DNA from: Croceibacterium xixiisoli
GTDB taxonomy: Bacteria; Pseudomonadota; Alphaproteobacteria; Sphingomonadales; Sphingomonadaceae
Length of the DNA stretch: 64,000 nt
NCBI RefSeq assembly: GCF_009827305.1
Contig: NZ_WTYJ01000001.1
Span: 868,001 to 932,000, forward strand
Direction: 5' to 3'
Shown: positions 48,002-55,801 of the stretch, one piece after another
Numbering within the stretch: the stretch's first letter is position 1
Layout of the letters: each line of letters begins with the position of its first letter
Translations under genes and position numbers: made by a program
The notes under the pieces: generated by a model
The model's database searches: none
The model's input: the letters and a program-made list of their open reading frames with translations, nothing else
What the model was told of the DNA's origin: nothing

Positions 48002-49048
48002 TCAATACAAGATATGGTCCCGCGGCTGCAGCTTGTCCGGCAGATTCCCTTCATCCAGCATGTCGCGCAGATCGATCTCGATCGATCGGCACAGCGCAGA
48101 CATGGAAACGTCATGCGGCCGCCCTTCGAACGGGTCTTCCGAACTGTCGCCGATCTTTTCCCAGGTCAGGAAAATCCAGGAAACCAGCACGGACAGCGGC
48201 ACCATCGCGAACAGCATCGCATCGGTCGGGCGGATGTATGGCGTGTCGAAGGTCTGCGCGTAATTGAAGCTCGCCAGCAGTTCCTCTTCATAAACATCCA
48301 GCAGACCGAGCGGCAGCAGCAGGCAGAAGATGATCGTGAACACGTGGGAGAAGAAGGCATATTGGCGCGGGAAGGGGGTGTTCTTGATCCGCTCGCACAT
48401 CCCCTGCAATTCGTAACAGCTCTCCAGCGATTGCTGCAGCATCATCTGGCCAAAGCCATCGATGGTGCCATCATGGCGCAGCGCGCGCACATCTTCCGCC
48501 TGCCGCAACACCAGCTGGCTGGCGACATTGCGTTTGCCCTGCAGCATCGCCCGCTCGTCTGCCGAAACAAACGGCGCGATGACCTCGTCCACGGTGGTCG
48601 GGTCCCGATGCGCCGCAACGAAGCGCTCCATCAAAAAGTTTTCCCGCACGCCAAACCCGGATGACTGGCGCAATTGCACACGCAGCGCATTGATCCAGGC
48701 CAGATGGCGATAGACCAGCGCCTTTTGCGATGGGGCAGGGGCACCTGATGCGGTGCCGGTCGGCAGGCTCAGCACCTGAATGGTCCAGCTGCGCGACAGA
48801 TTGACGATCGATCCCCAGATCTTGCGCCCTTCCCAGAAGCGTTCATAGGCTTGGTTGTTCTTGAACCCGATGAAGAACGACACCGCGATTCCGACCGCGC
48901 TTACCAACTGGAACGGCACATCGATCCATTTGATGTTGAACACGAAAAATGCCGTCAGCGTGGCCGCGGCCCACAGCGTGGACCACAGCAGCGCCGGCCA
49001 GGTCGAACGCAGGACGAAGGGGGCGGTCAGATTGCGCCTGATGTACAT
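48002..49048 (-). CDS. Bestrophin-family channel protein
   Basis: 348 residues of the bacterial bestrophin (YneE) family, pentameric chloride or cation channels of the inner membrane. N-terminal membrane helices near 15-35 and 45-65 with the typical VSFFIGFKNNQAYERFWEGRKIWG, then two further hydrophobic segments around 230-255 and 275-300, and a conserved C-terminal tail. Convergent with hipA, 23 bases between stops. Physiological ion not predictable. Confidence 0.88.
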   Translation of the reverse strand: MYIRRNLTAPFVLRSTWPALLWSTLWAAATLTAFFVFNIKWIDVPFQLVSAVGIAVSFFIGFKNNQAYERFWEGRKIWGSIVNLSRSWTIQVLSLPTGTASGAPAPSQKALVYRHLAWINALRVQLRQSSGFGVRENFLMERFVAAHRDPTTVDEVIAPFVSADERAMLQGKRNVASQLVLRQAEDVRALRHDGTIDGFGQMMLQQSLESCYELQGMCERIKNTPFPRQYAFFSHVFTIIFCLLLPLGLLDVYEEELLASFNYAQTFDTPYIRPTDAMLFAMVPLSVLVSWIFLTWEKIGDSSEDPFEGRPHDVSMSALCRSIEIDLRDMLDEGNLPDKLQPRDHILY

Positions 49049-49162
49049 GCAGCAGCGGCTCCGAAAAGATTACCGGTGAACCCGGAATGTTGCAGTGCAG
49101 CAACGCCGGGGGAGCCATCGGGTTGCCGCAATTCCCATATTCATCTGCGATATGACGCCACG

Positions 49163-49197
49163 AAAAAGGGCCCGAAGCGCATCAGCGCCCGGGCCCC
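49163..49197 (-). terminator. Terminator of the sulfite-assimilation operon
   Basis: GGGCCCG arms with an extra GCGC pairing and a small bulge (49168-49196), followed on the minus strand by five Ts (49167-49163), about 25 bases past the cysH stop. Confidence 0.75.
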
Positions 49198-49220
49198 TCT
49201 TTCATTGCACAGCCTGCGTT

Positions 49221-50003
49221 TTAGAAGGCCGGTTCGAACCCCGGGGGCAGCTCTTCGCTGTCCCTGGTTTCGGGCACGGTCGAAGAGTGAATGCCGCACT
49301 CCGTCTTGTCCCAGCCGCGCCAGCGTCCGGCGCGCGGGTCTTCGCCCGGCTTGACCGTGCTGGTGCAGGGCTCGCACCCGACCGAGAGATATCCCAGCGC
49401 TTCCAGCGGATGGCGGGGCAGGTCATGCGCGGCGAAATAGGCGTCCAGATCCTGCTTGGTCCAATCGCCGAGCGGGTTGATCTTCAACCGGCCGTCCTCG
49501 ATCTCGAACCGGGGCAGGTTCTGCCGCGTCACGGACTGGAACGCCTTGCGCCCCGAAATCCACGCATCCAGGCCATTCTTGGCGCGTTTGAGCGGTTCGA
49601 CCTTGCGGATTTCGCAGCAGCCGTCGGGGTCGTAGGACCAGCGCAGCCCGCTGTCGTCCTTCTTCGCCAGAACATCCGCGTCAGGCTGTACGACGGAGCT
49701 GTTGTGCAGCCCCAGCCGATCCAGCAACAGCGTGCGATAATCCAGCGTTTCCTGGAACATCTTCAGCGTATCGACGAAGATCACCTCGGTCGTCGGATCG
49801 GCCTGCGCCACCAGATGCAGCAGCACGGCGCTCTCCGTCCCGAAAGACGATACCACCGCCACCCGGCCCAGATCATGGTCCGCAAACAGCTGCGTCAGCA
49901 TGGTGCCCGGGTCCACCCCGGCAAAACGCGCATTCAGCGCATCGGCATCGGCCTGGGTGAAGCGCGCGGCGGTATCGATGCGGTCCTTGATGCGACTAGC
50001 CAT
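49221..50003 (-). CDS. cysH: Assimilatory phosphoadenylyl/adenylyl-sulfate reductase (CysH), 4Fe-4S type
   Basis: Reduces APS or PAPS to sulfite. 260 residues from ATG 50003 (MASRIKDRIDTAARF). PP-loop region VVSSFGTESAVLLHL; cluster cysteines in DGCCEIRKVEPL and VGCEPCTSTV; C-terminal redox Cys in KTECGIH. The CC...CxxC set marks the 4Fe-4S group, which usually accepts APS directly. Its start overlaps the DUF934 stop by eight bases. The sulfate-activating cysDN genes are not in this window. Confidence 0.93.
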   Translation of the reverse strand: MASRIKDRIDTAARFTQADADALNARFAGVDPGTMLTQLFADHDLGRVAVVSSFGTESAVLLHLVAQADPTTEVIFVDTLKMFQETLDYRTLLLDRLGLHNSSVVQPDADVLAKKDDSGLRWSYDPDGCCEIRKVEPLKRAKNGLDAWISGRKAFQSVTRQNLPRFEIEDGRLKINPLGDWTKQDLDAYFAAHDLPRHPLEALGYLSVGCEPCTSTVKPGEDPRAGRWRGWDKTECGIHSSTVPETRDSEELPPGFEPAF

Positions 50004-50460
50004 GCCGTTTCGCCCAGATCGGCGCACGGCCATCGATCGCCGCCTGATAGACTTCGGGCCAGCGGTCGAATGCGGCGCGCGCATCAGCTTCATCCAGCGG
50101 CTTCTGCGGGGCGAAGCTGTCGAAACCGCAGCGGCGCATATGCGGCAGCTGATCGATCAGCACGTCACCGACCGCGCGCATTTCCCCAGCATAGCCGGCT
50201 TCGCGCAGAATCCGCGCCGCCGAATAGCCACGGCCATCGGTGAAGGAGGGGAAGTTGACTTCCACCAGCCGGATGCGGTCCAGCAGCGGCAGCAGGGCAC
50301 GGGCGTCATCGCCCGGCTCGATCCGCACGGCCGAGGCATTGGACTGGTCGACGAAGGAATCCACCGTCACCGCCGGATGATCGACAGCCTCGTCATCGCG
50401 GAAACGGAACTGCACCTCATCCACGCCCGGCGCACCGGCGGTCACAGCTGCATCATCCAT
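49996..50460 (-). CDS. DUF934 protein of the sulfite-reduction operon
   Basis: 154 residues from ATG 50460 (MDDAAVTAGAPGV), which lies inside the end of cysI. Core features SNASAVRIEPGDDARALLPLLDRIRLVEVNFPSFTDGRGYSAARILRE and the end WPEVYQAAIDG match DUF934, a family almost always beside cysI and cysH in proteobacteria without cysJ. Biochemical role unknown; an electron-transfer or assembly role in sulfite reduction is inferred from context. Confidence 0.88.
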   Translation of the reverse strand: MDDAAVTAGAPGVDEVQFRFRDDEAVDHPAVTVDSFVDQSNASAVRIEPGDDARALLPLLDRIRLVEVNFPSFTDGRGYSAARILREAGYAGEMRAVGDVLIDQLPHMRRCGFDSFAPQKPLDEADARAAFDRWPEVYQAAIDGRAPIWAKRHG

Positions 50461-52087
50461 AAATCGCCTCCTTGAAGGGGTCCATGCCGATCCGGCGATA
50501 GGTATCGAGGAAGCGTTCATCGCCCTCGCGCTTGTCCAGATAGACATCGGTCACCTTGTCGATCGCATCGACAATGCCGTCTTCGGTGAAGCCTGGCCCG
50601 GTGATCTTGCCCAGCGAGGTATCGTCCGCCTCGCTGCCGCCCAGCAGCAGCTGGAAATTCTCCAGCCCCTTCTTGTCGACCCCCAGAATGCCGATGTGGC
50701 CGGCATGGTGGTGGCCGCAGGCATTGATGCAGCCGCTGATCTTCAGCTTCAGCTCGCCCAGCGTCGCGCCCTTGCCGCTGTCGGCAAAGCGCTGCGAAAT
50801 CTTCTGCGCCACCGGAATCGATCGGGCATTGGCCAGGCTGCAATAATCCAGCCCGGGGCAGGCGATGATATCGCCGATCTGGTCCAGATTGGGCGTGCCC
50901 AGGCCGGCTGCGGCCAGCTGCTGCCATACGGCGAACAGATCGGCCTTGCGCACATGCGGCAGCACGATGTTCTGCGCATGGGTCACGCGGCATTCGTCGA
51001 AACTGTGTTCGCGCGCCAGATCCGCCATCAGATGGATCTGCGCCGCGGTCGCGTCGCCCGGAATGCCGCCCACCGGCTTCAGGCTGATGGTCACGGCGAT
51101 ATAGCCGGGCTGCTTGTGTGTGTGGCAATTGGCCGCAACCCATGCGGCGAAATCCGGGTTCGACAAATCCAGATCGTCGGATGCAGCGGCATCGAACGGC
51201 GGATCGGTGAAATACCCCTTGATCCGTTCAAGTTCGGCCAGCGGCGGTTCCAGCCCCTGGGTCTGCAGATGGGCGAATTCCTCCTCCACCTGGCGGACAT
51301 ATTCGTCGCGGCCCAGTTCGTGGATCAGGATCTTGATCCGCGCCTTGTACTTGTTGTCGCGCCGGCCATAGCGGTTGTAAACGCGCAGGCAGGCTTCCGA
51401 ATAGGTGATCAGCTGGTCCAGCGGCACGAATTCGCGGATCATCGGGGCGATCATCGGGGTGCGGCCCATACCGCCACCGGCATAGAAGGTCGCGCCGATT
51501 TCGCCGGCATCGTTCTTCACGATGCGGATGCCGATATCATGCAGCTTCATCGCCGCGCGGTCGGTCTTGCTGGCGATCACCGCAATCTTGAACTTGCGCG
51601 GCAGGGTCAGGAATTCCGGGTGGAAACTGGACCACTGGCGCAGCAGTTCGGCATAGGGGCGCGGGTCGATCACCTCATCGGCGGCGGCCCCGGCGAAATG
51701 GTCCGAACTGATGTTGCGGATGCAATTGCCGCTGGTCTGGATGGCATGCATTTCCACCTTGGCCAGATCGGCCAGGATGTCGGGCGCATCTTCCAGCTTG
51801 ATCCAGTTGTACTGGATGTTCTGCCTTGTGGTGAAATGACCATAACCGCGATCATATTTGTCGGCGATATCGGCCAGGATGTGCATCTGCGCCCCGCTCA
51901 GCGTGCCATAGGGCACCGCCACGCGCAGCATATAGGCGTGCAATTGCAGATAGAGCCCGTTCTGCAGCCGCAGCGGCTTGAACTGGTCTTCCGTCATCTT
52001 GCCTTCGATCCGGCGACGGGTCTGGTCGCGGAATTCCGCAACGCGGGTATCGACCATCGCCTGGTCGTATTGATCATATTTGTACAT
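50453..52087 (-). CDS. cysI: Ferredoxin-type nitrite/sulfite reductase, siroheme 4Fe-4S (CysI)
   Basis: Six-electron reduction of sulfite to sulfide. 544 residues with two ferredoxin-like half-domains and the siroheme/cluster ligands in ACPGLDYCSLANARSIP and SGCINACGHHHAGHIG. No CysJ flavoprotein is encoded nearby, so electrons likely come from a ferredoxin. The order cobA-DUF2849-cysI-DUF934-cysH puts siroheme synthesis and sulfite reduction in one transcript. Starts in TGATG overlap with the DUF2849 gene. Confidence 0.93.
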   Translation of the reverse strand: MYKYDQYDQAMVDTRVAEFRDQTRRRIEGKMTEDQFKPLRLQNGLYLQLHAYMLRVAVPYGTLSGAQMHILADIADKYDRGYGHFTTRQNIQYNWIKLEDAPDILADLAKVEMHAIQTSGNCIRNISSDHFAGAAADEVIDPRPYAELLRQWSSFHPEFLTLPRKFKIAVIASKTDRAAMKLHDIGIRIVKNDAGEIGATFYAGGGMGRTPMIAPMIREFVPLDQLITYSEACLRVYNRYGRRDNKYKARIKILIHELGRDEYVRQVEEEFAHLQTQGLEPPLAELERIKGYFTDPPFDAAASDDLDLSNPDFAAWVAANCHTHKQPGYIAVTISLKPVGGIPGDATAAQIHLMADLAREHSFDECRVTHAQNIVLPHVRKADLFAVWQQLAAAGLGTPNLDQIGDIIACPGLDYCSLANARSIPVAQKISQRFADSGKGATLGELKLKISGCINACGHHHAGHIGILGVDKKGLENFQLLLGGSEADDTSLGKITGPGFTEDGIVDAIDKVTDVYLDKREGDERFLDTYRRIGMDPFKEAIYG

Positions 52088-52386
52088 CAGATCACCCAGT
52101 TGCCGGCTTCGGGATCGGCCGGCTTGAGAGTAAGGTCAGGCCGCACGGTGGGGCCCAGCGCGCGAATGCGGTCCTTGATATGGGCCGGGCGAACCGCTCC
52201 AGCCTCATCCTTCGTGGCTTCGATCGCATAGGATGCGTTGATCCGCCGGGCGCCTTCCTCCCGCGCCAGGATCGCGGCGGCATCGTCGCCCACGTCGACC
52301 GCATCGTCGACATGGATCGACCAGCCGGAACCATCCCACCAGGTAACGGCCCCGGTCTTCAGATCATTGCCGGTCAATATCTTCAC
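52087..52386 (-). CDS. DUF2849 protein
   Basis: 99 residues from GTG 52386 (VKILTGNDLKTGAVTWWDGSGW). The compact family core, with two Trp-rich strands followed by VDVGDDAAAILAREEGARRINASYAIEATKDEAGAVRPAHIKDRIRALGPTVRPDLTL, is seen almost only next to sulfite reductase genes in alphaproteobacteria. Function unknown. GTGA overlap with cobA and TGATG overlap with cysI. Confidence 0.88.
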   Translation of the reverse strand: MKILTGNDLKTGAVTWWDGSGWSIHVDDAVDVGDDAAAILAREEGARRINASYAIEATKDEAGAVRPAHIKDRIRALGPTVRPDLTLKPADPEAGNWVI

Positions 52387-53138
52387 TCTGCATACTCCTG
52401 CGCGATCGGGGCCAGCGCGGCATCGGGCTGCGCGGTCACTTCGCCAATAATGATCAGGGCGGGGCTGCGCACCCGTTCCCGTTCGACAAGGTCGGGTAGC
52501 GCGGCCAGCGAACAGCGCAAGACACGCATGTTCGACCGGGCGCCATTTTCGATCACCGCCACCGGCACATCGGGGGTCAGCCCGTCGCCCATCAGCTTTT
52601 CGGCGATGCCGGGCGCGGTCTTCACGCCCATGTAGATAACCAGCGTGCGCCCTTCGCCGGCCAGCCCGGCCCAGTTCTGTTCGGTCAGCGCCTTGCACTG
52701 CCCGGCCACGAAGCTGACGATGCTGGCATGATCGCGATGGGTCAGCGGAATCTGCGCTGCCGCCGCCGCGCCATTGGCGGCGCTGACGCCCGGCACCACC
52801 TCAACGCGGATGCCAGCGGCCCGGCAGGCCTCGGCCTCTTCCCCGCCGCGTCCGAAGATGAATGGATCGCCGCCCTTCAGCCGCACGACATTGTGCCCGG
52901 CCGCAGCCTCACGCACGATCAGCGCATTGATCTCTTCCTGGGGCAGGGTGTGGCGCGCGCGCTGCTTGGCGACCGAAATCAGCCGGGCATGCGGGCCCGC
53001 CAGCGCCAGGATCGATGCATCGACCAGCCCGTCATGCACGATCAACGGCGCCGTCTGCAACAGCCGCGCCGCGCGCAGTGTCAGCAGATCCGCATCACCG
53101 GGACCTGCACCGACCAGATAGACCGTGCCTTTTTCCAT
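52383..53138 (-). CDS. cobA: Uroporphyrinogen-III C-methyltransferase (CobA/SumT)
   Basis: Makes precorrin-2 for siroheme, the cofactor of the neighbouring sulfite reductase. 251 residues from ATG 53138 (MEKGTVYLVGAGPGDADLLTL); a GTG three codons earlier is possible. SAM-binding motifs VGAGPGDADLL, RLKGGDPFIFGRGGEE and VPGVSAANGAAA are intact. It is the first gene of the minus-strand operon; no riboswitch is evident in front of it. Confidence 0.94.
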   Translation of the reverse strand: MEKGTVYLVGAGPGDADLLTLRAARLLQTAPLIVHDGLVDASILALAGPHARLISVAKQRARHTLPQEEINALIVREAAAGHNVVRLKGGDPFIFGRGGEEAEACRAAGIRVEVVPGVSAANGAAAAAQIPLTHRDHASIVSFVAGQCKALTEQNWAGLAGEGRTLVIYMGVKTAPGIAEKLMGDGLTPDVPVAVIENGARSNMRVLRCSLAALPDLVERERVRSPALIIIGEVTAQPDAALAPIAQEYAE

Positions 53139-53263
53139 GCCGGGCACATGGTACCACGTCCCGCCAATAACCAGCGAGAATGCATATCGCGCCGGTTAGA
53201 TCAGCTTTAGCGGCTGGGGAGAAATCACTTGGCGGCAGGGGGTTTTGCAACCCCCAACCCCAC

Positions 53264-53414
53264 CGTCATGCCGGACTTGATCCGGCATCCATCCCTCGTC
53301 CCACTCGGATCAGGCAGGCTGAGCGCCGCACCGCCCCCGAAACGCCAGCAAACCAAGCCTGCGCGAGACCTGAGGCGGTGGCCACACGGATGCCGGATCA
53401 AGTCCGGCATGACG
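53264..53414. repeat. Inverted-repeat element, copy A (151 bp)
   Basis: Perfect 27-bp terminal inverted repeats (53264-53290 and 53388-53414), each itself a small hairpin of the form ATGCCGGA-N5-TCCGGCAT. The interior of about 97 bases has no protein sense. Copies B and C share ends and interior. It lies in the stretch 53148-53854, which has no credible gene; open frames there translate the repeat itself. Confidence 0.9.
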
Positions 53415-53647
53415 AAAGAATGGGGGCAAGCATCCGTAAATCCGCAACTGTGGAGATTGTGTGGAGATGGCCGGCGCCCCTTTAAATCCGGGCGTCGCCC
53501 TGGTCAGCCAACCACCGTTGGCATAAGGGTCTGCCCGGTCACTGGCTGGGCGACATGAAACCGCGACAGTATCGCTTTGGGCCATCGCTGCGGCAGCGGG
53601 TTGGGCCAGCGCCACCCGTCGAAGCCCGCGAGGCAAACTCCTCCCAC

Positions 53648-53760
53648 CGTCATGCCGGACTTGATCCGGCATCCATCCCTCGTCCCGCTCGGATCACGCA
53701 GGCTGAGTGCCACACCGCCCACGAAAACGCCACCCAAGCAAGCCCGTGCGAGACCTGAGG
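53648..53760. repeat. Inverted-repeat element, copy B, right end missing
   Basis: Identical 27-bp left terminus (53648-53674) and about 85 bases of matching interior up to GACCTGAGG at 53760; the right terminal repeat is absent. Shows the element can be truncated, or that an adjoining insertion or recombination removed the end. Confidence 0.85.
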
Positions 53761-53854
53761 GTGCGATACAATGCCCAACTCACCTCGCAATCGCGCTTCG
53801 GTTCCCGCAACTTGATATCCGGTCAAGGGAACTCCTGCTGCGGCGTCCCTTGCA

Positions 53855-54286
53855 TCACCGGCTGACAATCGTGCACCAATCGTCATCGACGAAAGATTCC
53901 TCAATCTCGACATATCTCGGGCCGAGCAAAAATGTTTCGATGAAAGGATCGCATGGTCCCAGATCGACAATCGTATCGTCTCGCATCAAGGCAAGACACC
54001 CCGTATTCTTGTCCAGAATGAGAGGAAGATACAGGATCTGCCCGATCACCAGCGCATCTGTTCTGCCCTGAAGATAGAATTGCTTGCCCGAAATTTCGCT
54101 GCTGGAAAAAAGATCGACCGAGCCGAACCGGGCCCCATCGGCCACCCTCAGAAAATCGTCCCAAAGCGGCGAACCCGTCTGTGGATTTACACTGCCGGCA
54201 GGGATGTCGCCAAACAATGGCGCAGCGGGTTCAGCGGCCAAACGTGCCCGCAATTCCACAATGCGGTTCAGCAAAGTCTCGTTCAA
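53855..54286 (-). CDS. SUKH (SMI1/KNR4)-like protein, possible orphan immunity protein
   Basis: 143 residues from TTG 54286 (weak ribosome site). The pattern PLWDDFLRVADGARFGSVDLFS followed by LPLILDKNTGCLALMRDD and an acidic FIETFLLG segment resembles the SUKH fold, a common immunity protein of polymorphic or contact-dependent toxin systems. No toxin gene is near. It sits between repeat copies B and C and between two imperfect 39-40 bp direct repeats (53776-53815 and 54346-54384). Family assignment is by eye. Confidence 0.55.
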   Translation of the reverse strand: MNETLLNRIVELRARLAAEPAAPLFGDIPAGSVNPQTGSPLWDDFLRVADGARFGSVDLFSSSEISGKQFYLQGRTDALVIGQILYLPLILDKNTGCLALMRDDTIVDLGPCDPFIETFLLGPRYVEIEESFVDDDWCTIVSR

Positions 54287-54435
54287 AGCAGTTCCATTTT
54301 TAGTTCAGGAAGTTCCAGGGACACCGGGTTCCGGGGGCATGATACCGACTCACCTCGCCATCGCACTTCGGCTTCCATAATTGATTATTCTGTTACCCAG
54401 CCTCCTGAGGCAAACTCTTCAACTCCCAACTGCAC

Positions 54436-54587
54436 CGTCATGCCGGACTTGATCCGGCATCCATCCCTCGTCCCGCTCGAATCATGCAGGCAAAACGCCA
54501 AGCCGCCCCGGAAAACGCCGGCAAAGCAAGCCTGCGCGAGACCTGAGGCGGTGGCCACATGGATGCCGGATCAAGTCCGGCATGACG
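54436..54587. repeat. Inverted-repeat element, copy C (152 bp)
   Basis: Complete copy with the same 27-bp termini (54436-54462 and 54561-54587) as copy A; interior differs by scattered substitutions and small indels. It occupies most of the gene-free stretch 54287-54744; apart from a degenerate 39-bp repeat on each side of the element I see nothing else there. Confidence 0.9.
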
Positions 54588-54744
54588 AAATGGAGAGGCA
54601 CATGGTTTTGAGATCGTAATGCTCAACTCATCCCACCAGCGCGTCTCAGTTCCGAAATTAAGTATTACGTCCACGGAGCTCAGTTTTTCACGGATATCCC
54701 GTTTCCTTGCGTCAGGCGCATAATGTGCTTTTCAAGGGCTGTGA

Positions 54745-55185
54745 CTATTTGTGCATAATATCTTCAAATATAAAATCGAAATCATTTTCACTTCCAGGCA
54801 AAAAATAATATTCATCGTTTCCAATCAGCAGAACGCCGTATAGATCATTAAAATTAGAGCTATTTATAACTGCAATACTGTCGTCTTGAAAGGAAAAGTA
54901 GTCTAAGCTCCAGCTGTTTCGCTCTTCTGGGGGGTAAAGTGAAGAAAATTCTTCGAACCTTTCAGGCTGAAGGTTGCTCGGTGAGCTTGTTACCCGCAGA
55001 AAGGCTTTCTGTTTTTCGCTAGGCCTGCGTTGAGCACGGCTGCGTCCTGGCTGGGTTTCAGAGGAAGCGTCGTAAACTATGCGCTTGCCTTCGCTCCACC
55101 TATTGCCATCGGCATCCCCTTGGCCAGAGCAAGCGCTAACACCTAACAAAGCAAAAAGGATCAGATAGATAAGTCGCCTTTTCAA
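54745..55185 (-). CDS. A+T-rich lipoprotein gene of unknown function
   Basis: 146 residues from TTG 55185. Lipoprotein signal MKRRLIYLILFALLGVSAC with lipobox VSAC. The mature part is acidic and aromatic (NSWSLDYFSFQDDSIAVINSSNFNDLYGVLLIGNDEYYFLPGSENDFDFIFEDI). Base and codon use are visibly A+T-richer than all neighbours, suggesting recent acquisition. The strand pattern vaguely recalls SUKH or DUF-type immunity proteins. No family recognised. Confidence 0.65.
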   Translation of the reverse strand: MKRRLIYLILFALLGVSACSGQGDADGNRWSEGKRIVYDASSETQPGRSRAQRRPSEKQKAFLRVTSSPSNLQPERFEEFSSLYPPEERNSWSLDYFSFQDDSIAVINSSNFNDLYGVLLIGNDEYYFLPGSENDFDFIFEDIMHK

Positions 55186-55366
55186 TCTTCTTACCCCACC
55201 ATGGCGATTCGGTTTCGGCCCGGCTTTCCTGGTAACATCTGCCGGCCAAGTTCTCTGCGAAGACGGGTTTCAGTCGCTCCCGCACCTGCTTCTCCTGTAT
55301 CCAGATCGGCCGCTCAAGTCCGGGCATTCATCATCGAGAAAATTTATCGCGTCGGTCAGGTCAGCC

Positions 55367-55762
55367 TCAGCGACCACCCCCAGCAGCCGCCGCGCCGCCC
55401 GTCACCACGCCCGTACCAACCTTGCGATTGCGTTCGAACGCGGTGAAGCTCTGTCCTTCGCGCACGGCCACCGGGCACACCAGCCGCATGGGGTTGGTCG
55501 TGCCGGGTCGGTGCCCGCCGTTGATATCGGTGAAGAATTCGCAGGTCACCGGCTCGGCATCGTCGAACACGATGCTGGGCCGGTAGGGGTCGAAAATCGG
55601 GGTGCTCCGCCCGCCTTCGGGTGATCGTTCCATCAGCGCCAGTTCGGCGGGGATCGGCTGGCCGGGCGAATATTGGGCCGGTCCGGCGGCATCCTGGGCA
55701 AGGGCGCCGGCCGCGATGAAGGGCGTGCTGGCGATGACGATCAAGGCAAGGATCCTGTTCAT
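55367..55762 (-). CDS. Secreted protein of unknown function
   Basis: 131 residues with a signal peptide ending near GALAQD, a Pro-rich stretch, then a short beta-rich domain with two Cys (EPVTCEFF and MRLVCPV) likely to form a disulfide. C-terminus is Gly/Ala-rich and ends GGGR. No family recognised. Preceded (minus strand) by the mscS gene 39 bases away on the same strand; could be its last co-transcribed gene. Confidence 0.65.
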   Translation of the reverse strand: MNRILALIVIASTPFIAAGALAQDAAGPAQYSPGQPIPAELALMERSPEGGRSTPIFDPYRPSIVFDDAEPVTCEFFTDINGGHRPGTTNPMRLVCPVAVREGQSFTAFERNRKVGTGVVTGGAAAAGGGR

Positions 55763-55801
55763 TCAGCCAGGCTAGCAAGCTGAACGGTTTTGTCGAATCG
55801 C

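Noticed and set aside
53139-53263. Riboswitch upstream of cobA
   Set aside because: I looked for cobalamin- or SAM-type conserved boxes and saw none; only loose stems.
53180-53758. Several open frames containing MPDLIRHPSLVPLGS-like sequence
   Set aside because: These are translations of the inverted-repeat element in different frames and strands; the similarity among them comes from the DNA repeat, not from a protein family.
53264-54587. Possible CRISPR array
   Set aside because: The repeats are about 150 bp with inverted termini, irregularly spaced and only three in number; no short direct repeats with uniform spacers and no cas genes.
55136-55327. 63-codon minus-strand frame upstream of the A+T-rich lipoprotein gene
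   Set aside because: Overlaps the start of that gene, no ribosome site, no recognisable sequence.
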